NCBI GenBank assembly: GCA_963920525.1
Contig: OY986435.1
Location: forward strand, 259,367,462 to 259,431,461
From: Dichetophora obliterata
Taxonomy: Eukaryota; Arthropoda; Insecta; Diptera; Sciomyzidae
Length of the DNA stretch: 64,000 nucleotides
Direction: 5' to 3'
Position 1 is the first letter of the stretch; each line of letters starts with the position of its first letter. The notes under the pieces are model-generated. The model made no database searches and was not told where the DNA came from. It saw nothing but the letters and a program-made list of their open reading frames with translations. Below are positions 24,701 through 36,700 of the stretch, piece after piece. Position numbers and translations under genes: made by a program.

Positions 24701-27700
24701 GAATGCGATCCTTTGTGGCATGACTGAGTTATTCACTTTTAAAGCCATCACTTTCATTTTTGATTGATTTGTTTTTCTATTACAAAAAAAATAAAATTAG
24801 TATTAAAAACTTTTTGTGTGTTTCAGGTACGAAAGATAATTCCTGAGCTGTGCATGTTTTAATATTGAAACTTTGTGTATTTGCACTATGAGCTGGTCAA
24901 ATGCTGGTCATTATAAACCTAAATGTTGCCACGCCCACTTTTACCGCCCTTTCTTTACACACAAAATCGTTAGTGCAGTGTATTTTATTTCTTTTTTCAG
25001 AAACGGAAGCACCGTTGGCCACCAAATTTACAACATCTGTTATCAATCAACATCAACATCAGTTTGCTTATAGCTTTCCAGTTGGCAATGGCAAGAGTTC
25101 GAAGCGCTACTAGCAGGCCTCCATATGGATTTCGAAGTGCTTCTGCTCTCATATCCAAGTATACATTGTTTTTTTCTATGAAACGAGAAAATTTTCAGGC
25201 CTTCCGCTCTCCTTGCTCAAAAAAGACCTACTAGAAGCGCTCTTTCGAGAATGCATGTCAACTTAACTTCCCTGATGAGTGGTGAATGAATAATGGCTGA
25301 TAATTGCAGTTCTTTCACCATGCTTGTAAAATGTGCTTCTTTGGCAGGCCTCCTCATATCACTTTTTTTATAAGGGCTAAAGAGAGTGATTTTTCAGAAG
25401 GCCTTCCTACATTCCTTCTAATGAAAAGGCTAAAACTTAATTTAGAAAGAAAAATAATAACTTACAACAAGAATTAATTAATAACTATGGATAATTGAAA
25501 ACAAATATTCATTTCAAAATATACATATAAGTGAGATTAAGGCACATATAAAACGTACATATGTATTTAATAATAAAGAATTGAAAACATATATTCAATT
25601 CAGTTTGTAAAAAGTTAAAATGAGATCATGACTTTCGATATTAAGGAACAAAACGAAGTTTGTGCAGTGCCTCTTAACATCTCAGGAACGGTAACATCTA
25701 GGGCCACCAAATATACAACATATGTTATTAAAATTAAAATTTTGGTTAATAAAAAAAAATACCACCCACAATTAAATAAAAATGCTTCATTTAAGTCGGT
25801 TTTAATAGTCACGAATTAAAGTTTCAAAAGGAAATGTGTGGCATGTGTGGCTCAAATGGCACGTTGTTTGGACACTTCCACACTTTTCAAAATTTCACAA
25901 AATAATATATAAGTTTATCTTATAAACTTATATCTTATAAACTTATATATTATTTTGTGTAATTTTGAAAAGTGTGGAAGTGTCCAAACAACGTGCCATT
26001 TGAGTCAGACATGCCACACATTTCCTTTCGAAACTTTATGTAATAACACACACTAAAAAATTTCAAAAATACATTCACACCGGTGAGCGGATATTTACAT
26101 TTTCTACACCGAACGGTCTTAATTTACACCGCTTAATTGGTGTGAAATAACGAACTTATCCGATCGGTGTGAAATTTGAAGGGCAAAGAAGAAGAGCAGT
26201 ATTTAAATCAGATTCTCATTGATAAATATATTAAAAATTGAAATTTCTCAATTTAATTTGCTTATTTTAATGTTGTAAATCTTGATTACAGATTCAAACT
26301 GTGTTTGTGACTTATTTTGAAATTAAATAAGCTCCAAAAAATGTCCATAAATATTTGGGTGTTACTTTATATGATATAACTCCCAATTTTTGGGGATAAT
26401 TTCTCATTTTGCGTTTTATAAATAAACACCTAACAGGGAACAAAACAAACATCTTATCTGATGTTTACTTTTTTACACCGATCGGTGCGAAAAAAATATG
26501 CTCTTTCGGATATAAAATTCTAGCACTTTGACACGGTGTAGGTGTCACCGAACGTTAACACCGAACGGTGTAGGACTCCCTGGAACACCGATCGGTGTAA
26601 AAATTCTATACAAATTTTTAAGTGTGCAGTATTGTTTTTAATTTAGTTTTGTGCTTATTTTTTTTAAGAGATGACTGGCAAAAGCAGGGACAGGGAAAAG
26701 TCGTTTGTTTTGAAATTTACCCATACACATATTTTAGGTCCATTCCCGTGCTCTAAAGTTGTAGTCCAACTAACCAGTTTTGTAGGTTTAAGTCCGAGAA
26801 GTGTTCCGGTATTCAAAAAATAGTAAAAGTAGAGTGATTGAGAGAGTAAAAAATTTCTCCTCCCTGTCAAAAATTGCAAGTTTTAGTCCGAGAAATTAGC
26901 TGTTAAAATCATCTGTTTACAAGTTAGCTGGACTGAAAACCAAAAACATGTTAGATTGTCAAAACTAAGTGTAATTGTTAATTTGAGAACTAATTTCAAT
27001 ATTGTAATCAGAGCTGGGTCAAAAAGTACTCATTACAATTCAATTCCAACTCCTTGAACTTAGGAATTGGTAATTGGTCCTCTCGAACCCTCACAAATGG
27101 AATTGGAAAAAATCGTCAATTCTAATACAGGAATTGTAATTTGAAGTTAAAATTTCAATTGCTTTTTCATTAACTCAAAACTTCTTTATTATATATTAGA
27201 AAATATTATTTGACTCCCACTGTTAGTCGGTTATTAAAATATATACATATAAATGTAGGTATTATCGAAGATACCAATTTTTTAATTTTATACCAAATTT
27301 TGAGTTAGAACAAAATATATAGCTGCTACGGTACCAGCTTTAATCCCGCCGACTTTTTGCAAGGTGCTTGGTAAACAACTTCCACACCCCTGTACAAAAT
27401 TGCATTAATTTGTCGGCCTTTGTAGTCTAGTGGAGAGTGCACTATCAACCCAGAGGTCCCCGGTTCGAATCCGGTTCTTTCATGCAAATAAGAATTATGG
27501 AAAAACTAAAAATCCATAACTTAATTGTGGAAAATGTAGAATTAAAGGACAGGAACAACTAAGGGCTGGAAATGCTTGTCGAGGTTAAGGCATAACACTA
27601 GCCTCGGTTGAAAACAATTCAAATTGTCTTTCACGTTTGTTTTAATATAAATAAATAATCTAACCCTTTCATTTCAGATCAATGCCTTGCTTCTTTGATC

Positions 27701-30700
27701 TTTAAAAAACAAAAATATCTACTAACAAAGCGATGTTACCGAATTCTACCCTAAGAAATTGATGCGTTCAATTACCAATTAATATTCCCGTAATGGAGTT
27801 TACAATTTTTTTTCAACTTCATTACTGAGGAATGGAAGTGGTCAATTACCCATTACAATTCCTGTAATGAAATTGGCAATTTTTTTCCAATTCCATTCTG
27901 AGAAATTGAGGTTTTCAATTACCAATTACAATTCCTGTAATGGAATTGACGATTTTTTTCCAATTCCATTCCTTAGAAATAGGGATGTACAATTACCAAT
28001 TACAATTCCAGTAATGCAATTGAGAAGTTTTTCCAACTACATTCCTGTGGAATTGAGATGTACAATTACCAATTCCTTATTCCAAGAAATTTGAATTGAG
28101 GTGGAATTAAATTAAAAAGGAATCATTACAACGCAGTTCTGATTGTAATGCATATGAATGTGACAATTTTTTTTAAATTCGGCAAACGATTTTATTCGAC
28201 AGTATTCACAATAGCTACGTTTTTCTCAACATCCAAATCTGGATTATTGCAAGCACAAGGTTTTTATAAAAAGAAAAATTGGAATATTGTGTGAAAAATC
28301 GCAAAGACCTGAATAAGCTTTTTGTATGAAAATTTTGTATTTTTTATGGAATATATCACACACCTCCGGAAATTATTTATCGATTGTTTCGATATTTGGC
28401 AGAAAGGTAGACTTCCACTTAGGCCAGGTTTAAAGAGGAAAAAGGGGAGTGGCTCCTTCCATACAGCTAAAATTTGCAATATCCAATAGCTTTGGAGTTA
28501 CCGGCCGCGCAGCCTAGGAATTCAGTATTCAACCACGAGGTACATATGCCGTTTCACTGCCTCACATTCACAATATCGAATAGCTTTGCAAGTAAAGATC
28601 GTACAGCCTCGAAATTCGGTATTCGACCACAATTTACAAGTGCCGTTTCACTAATAACATTTTATGGGTGTTGGAAAATGGGTCATTGGACCTCCCATGC
28701 AGCCCAAATTTGCGATATCAAATTGCTTTAGCATTATAGGTCGCACAGCCTTGGAAATCATTATTCGACCTCAGTTTACAAATGCAGTTTTACTGATAAG
28801 ATTTTATGGGAGTTGGACAAGGGGCGTGGCACTTCCCATACGCCCGAAATTTGCGATATCGGATTGCTTAAGAATTATAGGTCGCACAGTATTGGAAATG
28901 TTCTTTCGGTATTCAACAACACGTTTTTTGCAGAACAAACCACTGCTTGTTTTCTTTACTATACACACTATACACACTTTACACTATAACTCTTTACTAT
29001 AGTAAAAGTCATGTTTTCAATTTTATGTAGCAGTGTAATTACTCTATTTTCCTAACCTAGTGTCCACTAAAAGAACAAGAGTACATCTGCTATCGATTAA
29101 TAGCTATTTTTTAAGCACAATCTATTTATATGGAGGGCCACTAAAATTCAGTGGTTCCACTTTTTAGCTAAAAGTTTTAAGCTTAGATACAATGAGATTT
29201 TACTAATTTGAGGTTTTTCGCAACATTAAAGTTTTAAAAAATACTTGTCTCTTTACAGGATCTCATTCTTATTTTTCTTAATGAACCTTATCAGGAGCGG
29301 CTTATCTTCTTTATGAGTTCTGCTGGACTTCTAATACCGACTCATAACTTTCCACCGAGAGCACGCAGCAAAATGGTTTATTTTATACGTCACGAACGGC
29401 CAACCATTCTTACGAATGAAAACATGTCAACGGTAAGGAATAGATACACTCAAAAAATTAATTAGTAAAATTTCTACGTATGATATTAAAACAAAATATT
29501 CGTATATTCTACAAATATGGGTACAATATACATAGTATTATTATTGTGATATCATAGTATCATATAGTGCATTGTACGAATGATTGTGTACATATAAATA
29601 TTGTGTACATAGATATTCAAAAATTTGTCGTACGAATAACTTCGTAATTTCTTTCATTACATTTGTAGTATTTACTAATGCTTTCTTACTATTTACGAAT
29701 GAAAAATAATATTAGTAGAAACAATACATTCGTAGGCTGACCTTACGAATTATTAGTAGAATGCACGAATTATTAGTAGAGTTTAAAAAATGTAAAACCG
29801 AAATCGTTCAGCCTTGTTCGTAGAACATCTACAGAACAAAAGGAACTGCATGATTGTCAAGTGTCTGTAGCCACTGGTAGAGACCGAGGCCCGTAAACTA
29901 AAGAGCCGAGGTTCAAACCCCAGCTCAGACAGAATTTTTTTTTTTTTGGCTGGTTTTTACGCATAAAATATTCGTAATATGTACTAATGTATGTCGCTTC
30001 TACAAATCCTATTCGTGGCTGAAAACTACGAATAAATGGACTAAGTTATTAGTAATATTTACACACAAATATTTTTGAGTGTAAAGCTTTAGAAATATAA
30101 AACTATTGCTTGTCTAAATGTTTCAAGCACGGTTGTTACGTTGTCAAAGCAGTATGTTGATATTTAAGCCTTGTCAATTAAGATGAGCACGTAAATGTCA
30201 TCTTCTCATAATAAAAATAGGAATAATTTTCCGGTTTGGTTTCAAAAGCATACGTATAAACACAAAACACTTTGTATAACTAAGCTGCCTTCAATTGTAT
30301 TTCTTAAGTTCCTTTTACAATCCCTTTAACAATCTAACAAGGCTCTGATGATTGGCGACATTTTGCCGAATGTGCTGGAGAATTTATCTGTGCTTTGCGA
30401 TGATGTCATATTTCCTCTGCTAAATAATCCGGTTAATCAGAACGGTTGGACATCCATGATTGTTAACGATATGAAGACAGAAAGTCAGGACCTACGCAAT
30501 GGCATAGCGCAAATGAAGGGCTTAGTGATTAATCGCACCATTCTGCCTCTACCCATTTGCATTGATGAGGTGATGGAAAATGCGCCAGCTATTGCATCGG
30601 GGTAAGATCAACTTTAATATATAAACTTTAATACTAATTTTATTTCTATTCAGTGATCTAACTAAAGTTCACAACCTAATGAAACACTCATTGGAATTTA

Positions 30701-33700
30701 TGGTAGTCAAATGGCTAGACTCGGTTGAGGACTTGGTGCACATCAAGGCTCGTGATAAAATATATTCCAAAGAAAACTTCCCACATCCCGAACAGCTGAT
30801 GGCCTTTTGGGAAACACGTCTGGATAACTTGGAAAATCTTGCCGATCAGTTGGGTGATAGACGCATCAAGACGATTGGTTTTGTATTAGAAAGAATTAAA
30901 TCCGTTTTTGTTTGCTCCTATCGTAAGATGGTGGAATTGGTGCTGGAGGCACTATCCGAAGCCAGAGATATAACCAAATACTTGACTCCACTCGTACGTA
31001 ATGATTGGTAGTTGAAGAAAAATTTATAATTTCTCTCTTATTTTATTCGATTGATAGAAAAAAATTGTTGATCATTTTGAAACTCAAGACTTGGATGAGA
31101 ATCGCCCTGAAATACGTCCACTTTTACTAACCGTTGGCCTAGTCTGGGGTCACTCCAAATACTTTCATACACTTGACAATATGACGTTGCTTTTTCAACT
31201 GCTGCATAACACTTTAATTGACTGCGCCATACGCACCATAGAGCCCGATTCTCTATTTCAGGGTGATGTTGATGAAGCCTACAAAAAGGTCAAAACCAAC
31301 ATTGGACACTTGGAATACTACAGGTAAATAGCTTTGTTATATTCATTTTAACTTCATTACATTATAACCGTTTGTTGATTATTTTCTTATCCTCTTGAGG
31401 CCGAGGCCTAGACCCTGAGGGCCAGTTTTCCAATCAAAACTTAAGTTTTTAGCCATACTCAAGTTTAAGTTAAGTCAAGAAATTTTGCTTCAATTGATTT
31501 GAAGACTTAAGTCGAACTTAAGTCTATAATTTTGTGGTCAAAGGTACTAAGAGCTTAAGTCAAAAATTGCTGTTTCGAGTAATCTCGTTTTAAAATTTTC
31601 AATCGCCATATAAGTTATATGAAAGGGTCTTTTTTTTGTGTCATAGCTCCAGTTTTTTTGTGTTTATAAAGTTTTATGCTTGGAACACATCTACATCAAT
31701 AACTTAGTTCTGTCTTAAGTCGACTTAAGTGCTTTTAACCACAAAATTTCTAGACTTAGCTTAAGCTTAAGAATGGCTAAAAACTTGTAAAACTGGCGCT
31801 TTAAGATACAGAATTACCTTGAATTCGGATTCCTCGCGGTCAAATTAAGAAAAAAATTAGGTTTGAAACATTCTTGAGAGCCCTTTATAGCACCAAACTC
31901 ACAAAACAAAATGGGTTCTTACATGACCACATCGGTCTCAAGTAAAGCATTTACGGATTTTTTCAGCTGTAATCTGTGGCATGTACATATTTTACATGAA
32001 ATATTTAAAGCAATTTATGTGTTCTATGCAATTTAATTTCAAATTTAGAAAATTCATATATAAATATAATAGATTGATACTGAAATTTTAGTTCTCTGTA
32101 CAAGAAAGATCAAAAATATCGCACAGTTTTACTTAAGGCCTATGAGGTCATGTAAGACCTCATTTTATTTTGTGAATTTTGTAAAAACAAATGGAAATAT
32201 TTGCTAAACGCAATCTTTTTTGAATTTAAAACATCTAAATTCAGAACTTACATTTACATTTGGAACGATTTTATTTAATTTAATCGAGGTATTACCAAAA
32301 TACTTGAGCGGTAAAAAAACATACTTTAAATGAAAAAAGAACAATACTGATGAGCTGTTAGCCTGCCAGTGCTGCGAAATTTTATAAAGCTTATTAAACC
32401 AAATTTAAAGTATAAATTACCGGAATAATTATAATTAAGGCAACGATAGCTAAAAAACGCATGGGGTCATATAGCACTCCTTGGTCTCAAGGGGTTAATC
32501 AAGAATCGTGTCTGGCTCTTTTTAAACTATAAGATTTGTCAGGTTCTTCAAAAGAGATATAGGGCTTGTTCGAGTCTCAATAACTGCAGCAATATTGCGC
32601 AACATATAAAAGTATCACGTTCGATACAAAAATCTTGCAACTATTGCAAAAGACAAACTCTTACTTACTTAGTTACTTAGTTGGCGCTACAACCGTATGT
32701 CGGTCTTGGCCTCATCTAAGAATTTGCGCCAGCCATTTCTGTCTTTCGCTTGCTGGCGCCAGTTAGAAATTCCAAGCTTCGTCAGGTTGTCCTCTACTTG
32801 GTCTTTCCAACGAAGATGCGGTCGTCCTCTTCTGCGTTGACCACCGCTGGGTACCGAATCAAATGTTTTCTTCACTGGAGCATCGTCTTTCATGCGCTGA
32901 ACATGACCAAGCCAGCGAAGCCGCTCGATTTTAATGCGCTTGACTATGTCGATGTCAGCGTACAGCTCATACAGTTCATCATTCCACCGTATTCGGTACT
33001 CGCCATTGACGCAGATTAGTCCGTAGATCTTACGAAGAATCTTTCTCTCGAATGCTCCTAAAGTCTTTTCATCTAAACTGCTCAGCGTCCAGGTTTGTGA
33101 TGCGTAAAGTAGGACGGGCATGATGAGCGATTTATAGAGCGTGATTTTCGTTCGTCGAGAGAGGGCTCTGCTTCTCAATTGCCTACTGAGCCCAAAGTAA
33201 CACCTGTTGGCAAGAGTTATTCTTCGTTTGATCGCAATGCTGATGTCGTTGGTTGAATTAATGCTGGATCCCAGATAAACGAAGTTCTTCACAACCTCGA
33301 ATGAGGTATTGTCAACGGTAACGTGGGTTCCAAGACGCTGGGACTGTTTGTTTGTTGACACCAAGTATTTCGTCTTATCTGCATTCACTGACAGACCCAT
33401 TCGACTTGACTCTCTTTCTAATCTGGAAAATGCTGCACTGACTTCGCGCGTATTATGGCCAATGATATCTATGTCATCAGCATACGCAAGCAGCATAACA
33501 CTCTTGTAGAATATTGTGCCACTACGTCTCAGATCAGCAGCTCGTATGATCTTTTCCATCATTAGGTTGAAAAAGTCGCACGATAAGGAATCACCTTGTC
33601 TGAAACCTCGTTTGGTAATAAATGGTGGGGAGAGGTCCTTCCCGATTTTAACTGCGCTGCTGGTGTTGCTCAGTGTCATCCTGCAAAGTCGTATTAGTTT

Positions 33701-36700
33701 TGCAGGAATACCAAATTCAGACATGGTGGAGTACAGGTGCTTCCTTATTGGGCTGTCGAAGGCGGCTTTGTAGTCGACAAAAAGATGGTGGGTGTCGACT
33801 TGTTTTTCTTGAGTCTTCTCCAAGACTTGTCGTAGCGTGAAAATCTGGTCGATGGTGGATTTTCCAAGTCTGAAGCCACACTGATAAGGTCCGATCAGTT
33901 CGTTTACAATGGGCTTCAATCTTTCACATAAAACGCTCGACAGGACCTTATGTGCGATATTAAGAAGGCTTATCCCACGGTAATTGGCACAGATAGTGGG
34001 ATCGCCTTTCTTCTGGATTGGGCAGAGCATACTGAGATTCCAATCGTTCGGAATGCATTCTTCCGACCATATTCTGCATAGAAGCTCGTGAATGCACTTA
34101 AGTAGAGCTTCGCCTCCGTTCTTAAACAGCTCAGCAGGTAAGCCATCAGCTCCCGCGGCTTTGTTATTTTTAAGCCGAGCTATAGCTGTCAGAACTTCAT
34201 CATAGTCGGGCAGCGGAACCTCGACGCTGTCATCCGCAATTGGGGTTTCCGGAATATCATCTCTATTGGCGGGATTGTTGTCAGCGTTGCCATTTAGAAG
34301 CTTAGAGAAGTGTTCCCTCCATAACGTCAGTGTACTCTGGACATCTGTCACTAAATTCCCGTTTTCATCCTTGCAGGAAGAGGCCCCGGTTTTAAAACCA
34401 TCGGCAAGGCGTCTTATTTTTTCGAAAAATTTTCGGGCCTCATTCCTGTCACCATACATCTCAATCTTCTCCTGCTCGCGCTTTTCTGCCTCTCTTTTTT
34501 TCCGCCTGAAAATATGTCTCTCTTCCCTCCTCTTTTCTTTGTATCGCTCCTTAGCAGCGCGCGTTACAACCGACTGCAGGGTGGCTTTGTAGGCGGCGTC
34601 TTTCTCTGCAGTGGCTTCGCGACACTCCTGGTCGTACCACTGGTTTCGGCGAGGGCGTTGGTAGCCAATCACCTCTTCAGCAGCCGCACGCATGGAGTTG
34701 GAAATGTGTGTCCACTGCGCGCATATGTATATATAAAGACAAACTCTAGCGAGTAGAAAATTGGCATTTGACGCGCGCAAAATGCAAGAACTCGGCAACA
34801 TGAATATTTATACTGCGCTATAGTTATGGAAGAAAGCAATTCGATAAATCTGTGAAAAATAAAACATGGAATGACTTTTACGGCAAAACAATGTTTTATT
34901 TATCAATATAGTCTCCCTTTAGCTCAAAATACTTCGCCCAACGTTCCTCCAATTTTTTCCCATCCCATCCGAAAAATACGTTTTCAGAATGTCCTCAAAA
35001 TAGGCCTCTGTTTCGGTGATGATCTCCTCTCTGGTGGTGAATCTTTTTCCGCCGAGCCATTTTTTCAGGTTTAAAAACAGAAAATAGTCGGAGAGGGCCA
35101 AATCTGGAGAATATTCTGGATGAGAAAGCAATTCGTACTCAAGTACATATTCATGGAATTTTGCCATAGGAGCTGGGCATGTGTGAACGCGCGCATTGTC
35201 TTGATGGAAGAGTACTTTTTTCCTTGCCAAATGGGGACGTTTCTCTTTCAAAGCGTTGCTGAAACGGTCCAATTCGGCTGCGTAGTATTTGCCATTGATC
35301 GTTCTTTTTGGTGAAAGGAAATCGATGTAGACTTTACCTCCAATTCAAAAATACTGTCGCTATAACCTTTCCATCCGGTAGCACCGTCATCTCCTTCTTT
35401 GGAGCACATTCGGTCTGTGAAGTCCACAGTCTCGACTGTTTCTTTGTCTCTGTTGTGTAGAGATGGATCCATGTTCCGTCCACGAATACAAATCGATGAA
35501 AAAAAATCCTTCTTATCTTTGTTCAACATCGCCAAACACGCCTTTGAATCAGTAACCCGATCGCGTTTATGGTCGAGAGTGAGCAAACGCGGCACCTATC
35601 TTGCGGATAATTTTTTCATATCCAAATGATTTCGCAAAATGTCCACACCCATACGTTTGAGATGCCTATGGCCTCATAATCTCAGCCACTTTAACTCTGC
35701 GATCGGCCAACACGATATCGTTAATTTAAGTGACCATTTCTGGTGTGGTGACCTTATTTGGGTGTCCAGAACGTTCGTCCTCACTTGTGCTTGTACGACT
35801 GCATCGGAATTCAGTAAACCACTTGTGAATCATTTCAATCGATGGTACAGAGCCCCCGTAGTGTTTATCAAGCCTTTCCTTGGTTTGGCCTATTGTTTTT
35901 TTTGCGTCAAAAATAATGAGCACACGAAATTCACTTTTTCCCATTTTCGCCAAAATTCACAAGATCTTCTGCTGTCAGTAGCTGCCAAACACCAACTAAG
36001 CGTCACAGCGAGCGGAAATTTTGACAGTAGTCTATTAAAAGATGGTTATTGACAGGATCAGTAATTGCATTTAAAGTTACTACGCTGGAATTTAAAAATT
36101 CACTAACTTCTCAAATGTCCTAAACAAAAAACACTAAAGAGAAAAACCATTAAAAGTAGCAATTTATTTTTAAATAAGTGTAATTTAATTTAAATTTTTG
36201 GTCCCGGTAGACCATTCCGTGGAAATGCCTATGTTTTATTTTTACCGTATTGGCAATAAAGTCAACTGTAGGGTTTTCATATTGTAAATGGGTTGTTAAA
36301 TTTATGCTTTTACCGGCTTTCTGAATAAAGGGAAGCCCCTGAGACGATTTAACTGACTTGAGATGATATCAGTATGGATTGCGCTAATTGTGCCAAGTTT
36401 TAGTTAAGTCAGACACGTTTCCATGTTACAATAAAGAAAAAAAATTATACCTTCGCTGACAATTCTACTTTTAACCTTACGTAGAACCGTCTACATGGAC
36501 TGCCGCGGTTCACTGAAGAAATTCAAAATCGGCACTGAGTTTAACTCACAAGACTGGACCTGGCACCCCAACGCTATATTTGAGCGCTTCGATCGTTTCT
36601 TAGCACGCTTGCTAGAGCTGTTAAATCTTTTTGAAACTGGACGCGACTATATTAAACTAGAAAAGGTCACCGTCGGAGGCTTGAAAGGCCGTCAAATAAC

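Larger units (their letters stand above)
27009..28141. mobile_element. Non-autonomous hAT element with perfect 8-bp duplication
   Basis: The left end cagagctgggt and the right end cgcagttctg (inverse cagaactgcg) are flanked by identical attgtaat at 27001-27008 and 28142-28149. An 8-bp duplication with CAG..CTG ends is the hAT signature. The interior is mostly tandem sequence built from 'ccaattccatt' / 'ggaattgg' motifs, plus a nested SINE. No transposase is left. Confidence 0.78.
3723..29258 (+). other. Dynein intron 1 (25.5 kb)
   Basis: Runs from donor gtgagt to acceptor ctttacag. It contains no host exon that I can recognise. 4000-6780 is AT-rich with no clear element apart from homopolymer runs. 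The later part is dense in TIR elements, a Helitron, minisatellites and palindromes, listed separately. The intron separates the 44-residue first exon from the rest of the tail domain. Confidence 0.8.

Noticed and set aside
27412..27485. Possible tRNA gene (good A and B boxes)
   Set aside because: The acceptor arms do not pair and the T stem has a mismatch. It is followed by non-tRNA body sequence, so a SINE is more likely.
29861..29935. Possible tRNA gene with matching acceptor-like ends
   Set aside because: Only the outermost 6-7 bases pair; the anticodon and T stems fail. Treated as a SINE head or tRNA relic.
32687..34801. 704-codon open frame as a host gene
   Set aside because: It encodes a LINE reverse transcriptase, is flanked by a 13-bp target duplication and has a second copy at 48213-49878.
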